Source of the DNA: Fen-1298 sp963833465
GTDB lineage: Bacteria; Bacteroidota; Ignavibacteria; UBA10030
Assembly: GCA_963833465.1 (NCBI GenBank)
Contig: CAWHXW010000003.1
Span: 248,001 to 312,000 of the forward strand
DNA length: 64,000 nucleotides
Reading direction: 5' to 3'
Positions 27,462 through 35,771 of this stretch are shown here, piece by piece. Position numbers and translations under genes: made by a program. The notes below the pieces were generated by a model that had not been told where the DNA came from, did not search any database, and saw nothing but the letters and a program-made list of their open reading frames with translations. Numbering within the stretch: position 1 is the stretch's first letter; each line of letters opens with the position of its first letter.

Positions 27462-28352
27462 TTATCTAAGAAATAAAATTCCAACTCCAGAGACAGCTGC
27501 ACATGCTCCAATAATAGCACGCCAAGACAGTTTCTCGTGAAATAGAATCCATACCGACGGCAGCATAATAATTGGAACAAGTGCAATAATAGTTGCAGCA
27601 ATAGCAACGTCTGTAAGTGAAATAGCGATTAGACTAAATGTAACGCCGAGATAAGGACCAAGAAATGAACCAAGTATTGTGAAACGAAATGCTTTCCTAT
27701 CATTTGAAAAAATTTTTTTTGGGTTAGTAAATCTACCTGCAAAATAGTTTAACGGAGCCAATACAAGTGCAGCAGCAAATGCACGGATAAACGTGGCAAC
27801 AAATCCGTTGATTGGACCATATGCAAAGGCACTCTTTGCTAAAATCATTCCACCTGCTTGTCCCAATGCTCCTAACGAAGCGTACAAAACTCCCATCATA
27901 GATATCGGAATATGATGCGTTGATGTCTCCTTTCGCTCTAATACAACCAACGCAATGCCGGCAAGAGTAATGGTAATGCCAAATATGTCTGTGCACGAAA
28001 GTGTTTCATTCAAGAAGAGAAACGCCATTAGTGCGCACATCGCCGGAGCCACCGACATAATTAATGAACTAATCCGTGCATCGTTATATTCATAGGATTT
28101 AAAGAGAAACGTATCGCCAAATACGAATCCAGCAAAACCGCTAAACGAAAGAAATATTACTTGTATAGCAGATATATTGACTTGGATATGAAATGCAACG
28201 ATAGTTATAAATAAAAAAACGACTGCAACAATAAGCCGTACAACATTAACGTATACTGAACCAACGCGCATAGTCGCGGCGGCAAAAGCAAGTGCGCTTC
28301 CCGTCCACAGAACGGCTGTTGCGAGAGCGCTTAATTCACCAATGTACGGCAT
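27462..28352 (-). CDS. EamA/DMT-superfamily transporter
   Basis: The 296-residue protein has about ten transmembrane segments arranged as two EamA repeats; both halves carry the 10-TMS DMT pattern, e.g. MCALMAFLFLNETLSCTDIF and IMLPSVWILFHEKLSWRAII. DMT transporters export amino acids, nucleobases or other metabolites; the substrate is not predictable. It is convergent with the Sel1 gene, whose corrected end lies only 30 bases away. Confidence 0.86.
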   Translation of the reverse strand: MPYIGELSALATAVLWTGSALAFAAATMRVGSVYVNVVRLIVAVVFLFITIVAFHIQVNISAIQVIFLSFSGFAGFVFGDTFLFKSYEYNDARISSLIMSVAPAMCALMAFLFLNETLSCTDIFGITITLAGIALVVLERKETSTHHIPISMMGVLYASLGALGQAGGMILAKSAFAYGPINGFVATFIRAFAAALVLAPLNYFAGRFTNPKKIFSNDRKAFRFTILGSFLGPYLGVTFSLIAISLTDVAIAATIIALVPIIMLPSVWILFHEKLSWRAIIGACAAVSGVGILFLR

Positions 28353-28514
28353 TTGATTGACATTTTAATTTACGATGCAAGTGGTCAAGACGCTTATATA
28401 AGGTAGAAATTTCTTCAACAAAAAATAGATAATAACATATCACTAACTTAAAATATTTTAAGTCGGAATACTTTTATATTTTTTTCAGCAAGTGTGATTT
28501 ATCAAAAGTGTTTC

Positions 28515-29306
28515 TTAGTTTCCTCTCTTATGCTGAATTCTTTTTACAATTTTCGCCGGAATTTGTCTCGGCATAAATCGCACAAGCTGAGTTCCAAGCC
28601 AATTTTTCCATCCGGAAATAACAAGCGTCTTTTCTTTCATCAATCCTTTGTACCCATCAAGCGCAACGGTGCGTGAATCCATCGAGAGCATACCGTTAAA
28701 GATTTTTTTATTTGCAAAGCCGGCTCTCTGTCCAAAATTTGTAGTTGTTGGACCAGGGCAAAGCACAGTGACGTGTACACCAGTTCCCTGCAATTCTTCC
28801 GATAGTGCTTCTGAGAAACTTAGCACATACGCTTTTGATGCGTAATAGGTCGCCATCATCGGGCCGGGTTGAAATGCCGCAGTTGATGCAATGTTCAATA
28901 TTTTTCCGTTCTTTCGTTCGATCATTCCCGGTAGAAAAAGCCGAGTCAAATGCGTTAGTGCCGTGATGTTCACCTGAATCATTTCGAGAGCATCGGTAAG
29001 TTCCATTTTGGCAAATTCTCCACACCATCCAAAACCAGCATTGTTAACAAGCACATCTATATTACCACCTTCACTTTGAAGTGCTTCAAAAATTTCTTCA
29101 GGCGTTGAATATATAGATAAATCTTTTGAGTAATATTTTACTTGAATGCCATATATCTGCTGTAATTCTTCAGCAATGGATTTTAGTTTATCATGGCTGC
29201 GTGCAATAAGGGCAAGATCATGACTATCACGCGCAAACAGTTTTGCAAGCTCTAATCCAATACCGCTTGAAGCACCGGTAATAATTGCAATGGGATTTGT
29301 TTTCAT
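28515..29306 (-). CDS. short-chain dehydrogenase/reductase (classical SDR)
   Basis: This is about 263 residues with the NAD(P)-binding TGASSGIG motif at the start, NNAG (VNNAGFGWCG), the catalytic Ser region (ILNIASTAAFQPGPMMATY) and Y-x3-K (YYASKAY). The class corresponds to DltE/YqjQ-like classical SDRs with unknown substrate. A more upstream ATG at 29324 abuts the stop of the M64 gene (TAA-ATG), but ATG 29306 has a better GGA element and gives a usual N-terminus. It is translationally coupled to the protease gene. Confidence 0.9.
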   Translation of the reverse strand: MKTNPIAIITGASSGIGLELAKLFARDSHDLALIARSHDKLKSIAEELQQIYGIQVKYYSKDLSIYSTPEEIFEALQSEGGNIDVLVNNAGFGWCGEFAKMELTDALEMIQVNITALTHLTRLFLPGMIERKNGKILNIASTAAFQPGPMMATYYASKAYVLSFSEALSEELQGTGVHVTVLCPGPTTTNFGQRAGFANKKIFNGMLSMDSRTVALDGYKGLMKEKTLVISGWKNWLGTQLVRFMPRQIPAKIVKRIQHKRGN

Positions 29307-29324
29307 GTCAGATTCCAACTTCAT

Positions 29325-30755
29325 TTATTTAGTGTACATTTCTATCATCCGTTCAATTGCCGCGGCACAAACTGGATCAAAATCCACCGGGTTCAATGAA
29401 AACATTTTGCAATCAATAGCAGGACGATACATGTCCTTCGATGTATAACCTGAACCTTCAAACGCACCGACAATTCCAGCACATTTTGGATCTTTGAGAA
29501 TATCATTTGAACTTTTCAATAATCCTTCACGTTTCTCATAGTAATCAGAAGCAAGCCGGTCTAATTTGCCGCGTAAAGTTTCAATACTGTCATACTTTGC
29601 TTTTTGCCATAGTGTCGGAATCGGCGTTCCTGATGAAACAAGGCTGCGCCATTTTAAATTCTCTTTCGTATTCGTGCGTGTCACATTTGGTTCCCACGGT
29701 TCGACACCTTTTGGATAGAAGTCGACATACGAAACTTGCGAACTGTAATATTCATCGCCTAATCCGCCGAAACAATGCCCAAACTCATGTACATAAACAT
29801 AATCCATTTCTGACTCTTGTCCTTTTTTTACTGGTTTTGTAAAACAAGTTGTGTATAGATTGAATATTCCGCCGCCGCCATAACGGTTGTCGTTCACAAG
29901 AATTGTAATAAAGTCGTAAGGTACTGCATCAGCGATATCGTGAATTGCCCGGTTTTCCTCCGTCAGTACATAGCGGGCAGAACCAAATGTGTTATATGTT
30001 GTGCCAAGCGCTGTATGTTTCCAAATATTCTGATCTGGTTTATTAATTCCAGAATCATCAGAAATTACTTCCATTGCACGAACATTGAAATCGTTTTTGT
30101 GTCTTTTAAACGGTTGATATGAAAAAAGTTGATCCGTAAAATGTTTAGCGTCCTTACTAAATTTTTCAATATCTTCTTTTGCATAGCCATCGCCAAGAAT
30201 AAGAATGTCAACTTTCTTTTCAGTTGGACCATTTATCATAATATCGAATACTGTAAATTTATTTGTTCTTTTCTCACGATTTACAACAGTCGAATTATTT
30301 GGATCGATAATGGTGGAGAAAATTTCCCTGAATGCCATCATCTCGCCGGCCGCAACAAATTTATCGCGCCGGAAGAAACTTACTTTCACAGTTTTTTTAG
30401 GAAAAGGAAATCGCATTGTTTCCTGAAAAGTTTTCCAGTTACCATTTAATGCTTCTTCTGTTGTTTGCCATTCACCAAATACAGTTGAATAGCCGCGTGA
30501 ATAAATAAGCAAATTTGATTGTTGATCATAAACTTTTATAAAACTATCGCCAAGATTAAGTGTATCTAATAAAATTTCCTTGCTGCCGGGCCAATTACCT
30601 TCTTCGTATACTTTATCAAATGTGATTTGTTCTTGTCCTTTGGTACCAATATGATAGTAATCCACACGCATAGTAAAATTAGTGAAATAATTATCATAGT
30701 TTTGTGCGAAAGAAAGAGAAATTGTAAAGCATAAAAGAAAAAGTACTTTTTTCAT
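29325..30755 (-). CDS. exported M64-family (IgA peptidase-like) zinc metalloprotease
   Basis: The 476-residue protein has a signal peptide ending SLSFAQ. An N-terminal beta-rich domain (about residues 20-160) is followed by the M64 catalytic region: KKVDILILGDGYAKEDIEKF, YGGGGIFNLYTTCF and the zinc site HEFGHCFGGLGDEYY. M64 enzymes are extracellular or periplasmic endopeptidases; the IgA name comes from the type member and does not imply an IgA substrate here. It is the first gene of a tight pair with the SDR downstream and lies 17 bases after the transporter gene stop. Confidence 0.9.
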   Translation of the reverse strand: MKKVLFLLCFTISLSFAQNYDNYFTNFTMRVDYYHIGTKGQEQITFDKVYEEGNWPGSKEILLDTLNLGDSFIKVYDQQSNLLIYSRGYSTVFGEWQTTEEALNGNWKTFQETMRFPFPKKTVKVSFFRRDKFVAAGEMMAFREIFSTIIDPNNSTVVNREKRTNKFTVFDIMINGPTEKKVDILILGDGYAKEDIEKFSKDAKHFTDQLFSYQPFKRHKNDFNVRAMEVISDDSGINKPDQNIWKHTALGTTYNTFGSARYVLTEENRAIHDIADAVPYDFITILVNDNRYGGGGIFNLYTTCFTKPVKKGQESEMDYVYVHEFGHCFGGLGDEYYSSQVSYVDFYPKGVEPWEPNVTRTNTKENLKWRSLVSSGTPIPTLWQKAKYDSIETLRGKLDRLASDYYEKREGLLKSSNDILKDPKCAGIVGAFEGSGYTSKDMYRPAIDCKMFSLNPVDFDPVCAAAIERMIEMYTK

Positions 30756-30772
30756 AATAAATATCTTTCTTT

Positions 30773-32029
30773 TTATACGACTCCGATACCTGAGAGAAGT
30801 AGGAATGCGCTGAGTATAATCAAGATTATAGTTGTTGTCCAGCCAATTGTGTTTTGTAAATGGTTATTAGTGTAATCCTCCATAATTTCTTTATTATTCA
30901 CGATAATCATCATACAAATTAGTACTATAGGAAGCAGTATAGCATTCAGTACTTGCGTCCAAATAGTAATAGCAATCAGAGGTGCGCCCGGAATCATAAT
31001 AATTCCGGCACCTATTAAAATAATGATTGTAAAGAGTGAATAAAATTGAGGCGCTTCACTGAATTTTTTATCTATGCCGGCTTCAAAACCGAATGCTTCA
31101 CAGACATAGAATGCGGTAGCCAGCGGGAGAATTGCTGCGGAGAAAATCGATGCGACAAATAATCCGAATGCAAACAGTTGCCCTGCAAGGGCTCCGGCTA
31201 AAGGCTGCAACGCCATCGCTGCGTCGGACGCTTCATTGATTTTGATTCCGTTTACGTTCAGAGTTGCCGCACAAGCAACTATGATAAAAAATGCTACAAC
31301 AATTGTGGCAATACAGCCAAGTATAACATCCCATAATGTGTATTTATAATCACTTATTTTCAATTTCTTTTCAATCACTGACGACTGCATGTAAAACTGC
31401 ATCCACGGTGCAACAGTTGTGCCTATAATACCCAGAACAGTTGTGATGTATTCATTATCAAAATGGACTGTTGGTGTTATCAACGCTTTACCGATGACTT
31501 TCCAATCTGGACCAGCGAGAATAGCAGAAACGACGTACGAAAGGAGAAATACACTGAAGAGCAGAAATACTCTTTCTGCAAATTTATAGTTGCCTTTTAG
31601 CACAAGTACCCAGACTGCGATGGCGGCAAGTGGAACCGAAATATATTTGGTCACACTAAAAATATTCATACTGCCCGCAACACCTGCAAACTCCGTTGCA
31701 GTATTTCCTATATCGGCGATCAAAAGAAAAATAAAAATGTAGAATGTGATGCGCACACCAAAGCTTTCACGTATCAAATCCGCTAAGCCTTTGCCGGTGA
31801 CAATACCCATGCGTGCATTCATTTCCTGCACTGCTAAGAGTGCTATGAATGATGGTATCAGTGTCCAAAGCAATTTGTATCCGTACATAGCACCGGCAAC
31901 TGAATATGTTGTAATTCCTCCGGCATCGTTGTCAACGCTGCCTGTTATAATTCCGGGGCCTAAGATACTCATGAAGATTATAAGTTGACGAAGTGCAGGA
32001 TTATCTTTTATTCTTTTGAAGAAGCTCAT
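30773..32029 (-). CDS. NRAMP-family divalent metal transporter, non-canonical binding site
   Basis: The 418-residue protein has about 11 transmembrane helices with the NRAMP fold. The first helix reads GPGIITGSVDNDAGGITTYS: the usual DPGN metal motif is replaced by D-N-D-A-G-G. The sixth-helix region reads GTTVAPWMQFYMQSS instead of the usual A/M-M-P-H. These changes put it in the diverged NRAMP-related group, so Mn/Fe specificity should not be assumed; Mg or another ion is possible. The ATG lies one base after the stop of the MgtE-N/CBS gene, so they are an operon. Confidence 0.87.
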   Translation of the reverse strand: MSFFKRIKDNPALRQLIIFMSILGPGIITGSVDNDAGGITTYSVAGAMYGYKLLWTLIPSFIALLAVQEMNARMGIVTGKGLADLIRESFGVRITFYIFIFLLIADIGNTATEFAGVAGSMNIFSVTKYISVPLAAIAVWVLVLKGNYKFAERVFLLFSVFLLSYVVSAILAGPDWKVIGKALITPTVHFDNEYITTVLGIIGTTVAPWMQFYMQSSVIEKKLKISDYKYTLWDVILGCIATIVVAFFIIVACAATLNVNGIKINEASDAAMALQPLAGALAGQLFAFGLFVASIFSAAILPLATAFYVCEAFGFEAGIDKKFSEAPQFYSLFTIIILIGAGIIMIPGAPLIAITIWTQVLNAILLPIVLICMMIIVNNKEIMEDYTNNHLQNTIGWTTTIILIILSAFLLLSGIGVV

Positions 32030-32030
32030 A

Positions 32031-33332
32031 TTAAACCGTTTCCTCTTCTTTAATTTCTGGGTACACAGATGCTAAAGCGTCGCGGAAAGATACAAGACCT
32101 TGAAGCATATCGTTATCATCAACAACGGGAATAGCTTCAAAGTTATATTTGAAAAATAATTTTGCTACACGCCGAATCCGCGTATCAATTTGTACCGACA
32201 CAGGCTGCTCAGCCATAATATCTACAATAAGCATTTGTGGATCACTCATCAACAGACTGCGCAAACTTACCACACCTTTTAGACGATTGTTCTCATCCAA
32301 AACGTATGCATATCGGTACATCTCAGACTTTTCACATTCTATGCAGATACGTTTAAGCACTAAGCCTGCTGTTTCTGTTGGTTTAGCGGAGACAAAGTCG
32401 GTATTCATTATACTGCCGACGCTGTATATTGAAAGAGTAGAAAGTTCTTTTAACTCTGCAACTTTTTCCGGCGCTAGAATCGCATACACTGTCTGGCGTT
32501 TTTGTATATCGCACGCATCCAGCAAATCAACCGCTTCATCCATTTGCATCTCGTTTATGATCGGCGCAAGTTTTATTGGTTCCATAGATTCAACAATCTG
32601 CAAACGATTCTTGAATTGCATTTCTTGAATTGTTTGAGCAGCGGTAAAATTATCGAGTGACTCAATGAGAGTTATTCGTTCGTCAGTGCCAAGATCTTCC
32701 AATATATCTGCAAGATCAGCAGGGTGAATCTCTGACAACTTCGATGCATCTGTCTTCAATTGCACTGATGCATATACAGAAGATGTAGCTGTAGGTTGAA
32801 CGTATTTCCATGAAACAAATTCATCTTTTATATCGCGATCCGTTACCCAGCGGAACGCGCTGTTTACTGGGCGTAGAATTCCAATCCTCCGTAAAATTCC
32901 CTTGAAACCGATGTCGATATGCACTACCCAAAGATTAGTACTTTCTTTAGCCTTATCTTCAATCAATAATTGCAGATCGTTTACACGAACGATTTTGTAT
33001 CCTTCGATTGATATAATCTGTTTATCTAAAAATGTTTTGCAGATTAAAATTTCGTTTTCCGTCGCCTTTACCTGTTGTTCAACACCATTTGTAGGATACT
33101 CCACTGCAATGTGTTCTTTAAACACTATTCGCTTTACATTGCTCCATGGAATATAGATCGGCGGTTTACCATGATGAGTTCGCACCATCAATCCAGTTAC
33201 GCGTGGATAAACCTGTATTGTTGTTGCAGTGAGATCTATCAGTTTGCCAATTCGTTTATTATCACTTATCCGTAGAACCGGCAAATTGACAAACTCGCTC
33301 AAATAGGAAAACTTTATTACTTCAAGAGCCAT
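32031..33332 (-). CDS. soluble PRC-barrel/MgtE-N/CBS-pair protein, probable metal-sensing partner of the transporter
   Basis: The 433-residue protein has no membrane segments. Residues about 1-200 contain PRC-barrel-like units (LPVLRISDNKRIGKLIDLTA and a second similar unit). About 215-300 resemble the MgtE N-terminal superhelical domain (IHPADLADILEDLGTDERIT, LIESLDNFTAAQTIQEM). About 305-425 form a CBS pair (VGSIMNTDFVSAKPTETAGL, IMAEQPVSVQIDTRIRRVAK). In MgtE these domains sense cytosolic Mg and gate the channel. Here they are a separate protein overlapping the operon of the NRAMP-like transporter, which suggests a gating or regulatory subunit (inference). Confidence 0.85.
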   Translation of the reverse strand: MALEVIKFSYLSEFVNLPVLRISDNKRIGKLIDLTATTIQVYPRVTGLMVRTHHGKPPIYIPWSNVKRIVFKEHIAVEYPTNGVEQQVKATENEILICKTFLDKQIISIEGYKIVRVNDLQLLIEDKAKESTNLWVVHIDIGFKGILRRIGILRPVNSAFRWVTDRDIKDEFVSWKYVQPTATSSVYASVQLKTDASKLSEIHPADLADILEDLGTDERITLIESLDNFTAAQTIQEMQFKNRLQIVESMEPIKLAPIINEMQMDEAVDLLDACDIQKRQTVYAILAPEKVAELKELSTLSIYSVGSIMNTDFVSAKPTETAGLVLKRICIECEKSEMYRYAYVLDENNRLKGVVSLRSLLMSDPQMLIVDIMAEQPVSVQIDTRIRRVAKLFFKYNFEAIPVVDDNDMLQGLVSFRDALASVYPEIKEEETV

Positions 33333-33652
33333 AGCAGTTCCTTAAAGACTCTGGAAATGAATGGTATACGGTTACTGTGTCAAAGCGCTATTTTAGATAT
33401 CATATTTCGTCATCTCTAATTACCTCCGAATCGATAAATGACGAGATTCGTAATTACAAAAAACAATTAATGTCTTGATATAAAATAAGAATTCTTTAGA
33501 AGAAATGAACTCTCTAATACAAAATTATTTAATTTTTAATATCCATTTATAGACTATTGATGCTTGATGATTGAATATTTCTTCATTTGAAAATTACTAT
33601 TCTTTTTCGTACAATCGAAGAGTTAACACACACACATACTGCAGGGAATTTC
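33333..33652. promoter_or_regulatory. divergent intergenic region with nested inverted repeats
   Basis: This A+T-rich interval separates the minus-strand metal transporter operon from the plus-strand TSUP gene. It contains inverted repeats TCGTCAT/ATGACGA (33407-33413, 33438-33444) and, interleaved, CGAATC/GATTCG (33427-33432, 33445-33450), 75-118 bases upstream of the MgtE-N/CBS start. They could form a regulator binding site or an RNA structure. No gene is seen. Confidence 0.4.
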
Positions 33653-34465
33653 TTGTCTATACAATCTTTCATTTTTCTTCTTGCGGGTGGATTCGTTGCT
33701 GGTACTTTTGGAGCGCTGCTCGGACTCGGCGGCGGTGTGTTGCTTATTCCATTCCTTGTCATTGTTCTTAACATTCCTATGCATCAAGCAATTGCCACCA
33801 GTATTGTCGCTGTTATAGCCACGTCAAGCGCCGGTGCTTCAATGAATCTTGAACGTCGTACCGTTAACATGCGACTTGGAATGATGCTTGAAATTGCTAC
33901 AGTCGCCGGCGCAATACTTGGCGGCATCACTGCAAATTATTTGAGCGCAAAAATTCTGGCAAAACTCTTTTCCGGGCTTTTGTCTTTGGTTGCCTTTATT
34001 ATGATATGGCGTTTACGGCAGCATAACAATAAAGAGATCATCTACACAAATGGTATTTTTCCCGGAACATTTATTGATAATGCAACTGGAGAATCGGTAA
34101 GATACACGGTAAAGAAAGTGCCGGCGGCAATGTGTGTTTCGCTTGTTGCCGGCAATGTATCAGGATTATTAGGCGTTGGCGGAGGAATTTTTAAAGTGCC
34201 TGCGATGAATATTATTTCCGGTATTCCCATAAAGGCAGCGACAGCTACAAGTAATTTTATGATTGGAGTAACCGCAGCAGCAAGTGCATTTATCTACTTT
34301 GCACACGGACATCTAAATCCTTTCATCGCCTCAATTACTACGCTTGGAGTGCTCGCAGGTTCGATAACTGGCATTAGTATTAGTAGAAAAATTCATAGTA
34401 AAGTATTAACCTGGATATTTATTATTGTGCTATTTGGCATTTCTATTCAATTATTTTCAAGATAA
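33653..34465 (+). CDS. TSUP-family permease (TauE/SafE sulfite exporter-like)
   Basis: This is about 270 residues of two repeated four-helix halves with the TSUP signatures: GTFGALLGLGGGVLLIPFLV in the first and VSGLLGVGGGIFKVPAMNII in the second. TSUP proteins move sulfur- or carbon-containing organic anions across the inner membrane. The TTG start at 33653 is preceded by AGGGA at ideal spacing; a TTG at 33587 would add a non-hydrophobic, low-complexity leader (THTHT). It is followed after 4 bases by a DUF1634 gene, a usual companion. Confidence 0.86.
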   Translation: MSIQSFIFLLAGGFVAGTFGALLGLGGGVLLIPFLVIVLNIPMHQAIATSIVAVIATSSAGASMNLERRTVNMRLGMMLEIATVAGAILGGITANYLSAKILAKLFSGLLSLVAFIMIWRLRQHNNKEIIYTNGIFPGTFIDNATGESVRYTVKKVPAAMCVSLVAGNVSGLLGVGGGIFKVPAMNIISGIPIKAATATSNFMIGVTAAASAFIYFAHGHLNPFIASITTLGVLAGSITGISISRKIHSKVLTWIFIIVLFGISIQLFSR

Positions 34466-34469
34466 AACC

Positions 34470-34856
34470 ATGTCAAACTCTTTTTCCATTTCGGCTAACA
34501 CACAGGATAAAGCAGAACGCTGGGCAAGTCAAGTTCTCCGGCTTGGCATATGGATCAGCGCCAGTTTGATGATTTTGGGATTGCTCATAGCAACGGTTTT
34601 TCCATCGTTAATTATTCCACTTTCAGAAAATCCATCACTTGGAAACTTAGTTGAGCGCTTGTTTTCTATTAAATTTGATCCCGTAACTTTAACTTTTTCT
34701 GGACTTGTAATGCTTATGTTCACGCCTGTTTTTCGTGTTATCACTGCTGTATTTGGATTTATTGTTGAGAGAGATTGGCGATTTGCAATCGTTTCTTCAA
34801 TTGTTTTGCTGATGTTGATTGGAGAAATTGTGTACTCAATTTTCCTGAAAGGCTAA
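34470..34856 (+). CDS. DUF1634 small membrane protein
   Basis: The protein has about 128 residues with three hydrophobic helices (LGIWISASLMILGLLIATVF, FDPVTLTFSGLVMLMFTPVF, FAIVSSIVLLMLIGEIVYSI). It matches DUF1634 in length and topology. The family is regularly encoded directly after TSUP permeases, and this gene begins 4 bases after one, so it is probably a transporter subunit or accessory protein. The ATG at 34470 is the first start outside the upstream gene. Confidence 0.84.
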   Translation: MSNSFSISANTQDKAERWASQVLRLGIWISASLMILGLLIATVFPSLIIPLSENPSLGNLVERLFSIKFDPVTLTFSGLVMLMFTPVFRVITAVFGFIVERDWRFAIVSSIVLLMLIGEIVYSIFLKG

Positions 34857-34861
34857 AATAA

Positions 34862-35674
34862 ATGACATTTACACAACGGCTTCGTGAAATACAAATCAAA
34901 CAAAATTCTCTTTTATGTATTGGGCTTGATGTAGATGCAGATAAAATTCCGACACATTTAAAATCTTTCGAGAACCCAGCACTGGAATTTAATCGTCAGA
35001 TTATTGAAGCGACACATGATCTTGTCTGCGCATATAAACCTAATCTTGCATTCTACGAAGCTATGGGCGAAAGGGGAATTTTGGCATTACGAGAAACATT
35101 GAAGCTTATTCCAAAATCTGTCTTTACTATCGGTGATGGAAAACGCGGTGACATTGGAAACACATCCGAACGATATGCTAAATCACTTTTTGACGATTTC
35201 AGTTTCGATTCTGCAACAATAAATCCTTATATGGGTTTTGATTCTGTTGAGCCCTTTTTGGCAAATTCAGAAAAAGGAATTTTTATTCTTGCGCTTACTT
35301 CTAATTTGGGTTCAAGAGATTTCCAGCGCCTAAAGGTTGGAACGAAACCTTTATACGAAAAAGTAGTACGCACGGTAAAAAAGTGGAATAAGAATCAGAA
35401 TATCGGTTTTGTTGTTGGTGCCACCCATCCAAAAGAATTGCAACGCATTCGTAATATCGTTCCTGATATGCCGATTCTCATTCCCGGCATTGGCAAACAA
35501 GGCGGCGATTTGAAGTCAGCAATTCGCTGCGGCTGTGATAAACATGGGCAGCTTGCTGTAATCAATGCAAGCCGAAGTATTATTTATGCGTCGTCAGGGG
35601 AAGATTTTGCAAAAGCGGCAAGAGCGGAAGCAAAGAAAATGGTAGAAGAGATGAGAAAATGTACGCTTGGTTGA
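34862..35674 (+). CDS. pyrF: orotidine 5'-phosphate decarboxylase (type 2)
   Basis: The 270-residue TIM-barrel enzyme has the N-terminal LLCIGLDVDADKIPTHL typical of the subfamily 2 (long) PyrF and the catalytic D-x-K-R-x-D element DGKRGDIGNTS. Other motifs are FDSATINPYMGFDSVEPFL and ILIPGIGKQGGD, then NASRSIIYASS. It decarboxylates OMP to UMP in pyrimidine synthesis. It lies 5 bases after DUF1634, so it appears to be transcribed with the TSUP unit although the functions are unrelated. Confidence 0.94.
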   Translation: MTFTQRLREIQIKQNSLLCIGLDVDADKIPTHLKSFENPALEFNRQIIEATHDLVCAYKPNLAFYEAMGERGILALRETLKLIPKSVFTIGDGKRGDIGNTSERYAKSLFDDFSFDSATINPYMGFDSVEPFLANSEKGIFILALTSNLGSRDFQRLKVGTKPLYEKVVRTVKKWNKNQNIGFVVGATHPKELQRIRNIVPDMPILIPGIGKQGGDLKSAIRCGCDKHGQLAVINASRSIIYASSGEDFAKAARAEAKKMVEEMRKCTLG

Positions 35675-35771
35675 ATAGAAATTATTCAAGAACATATTTA
35701 TTTTGCGAATGAACGAATAATTCATTCAATCATACAATTACCAAATCGCACATTAACATTCGGAGGCAAAT

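Noticed and set aside
33610..33652. Upstream TTG start (33587) for the TSUP permease
   Set aside because: It adds a Thr-His repeat leader without a ribosome site; TTG 33653 has AGGGA at ideal spacing.
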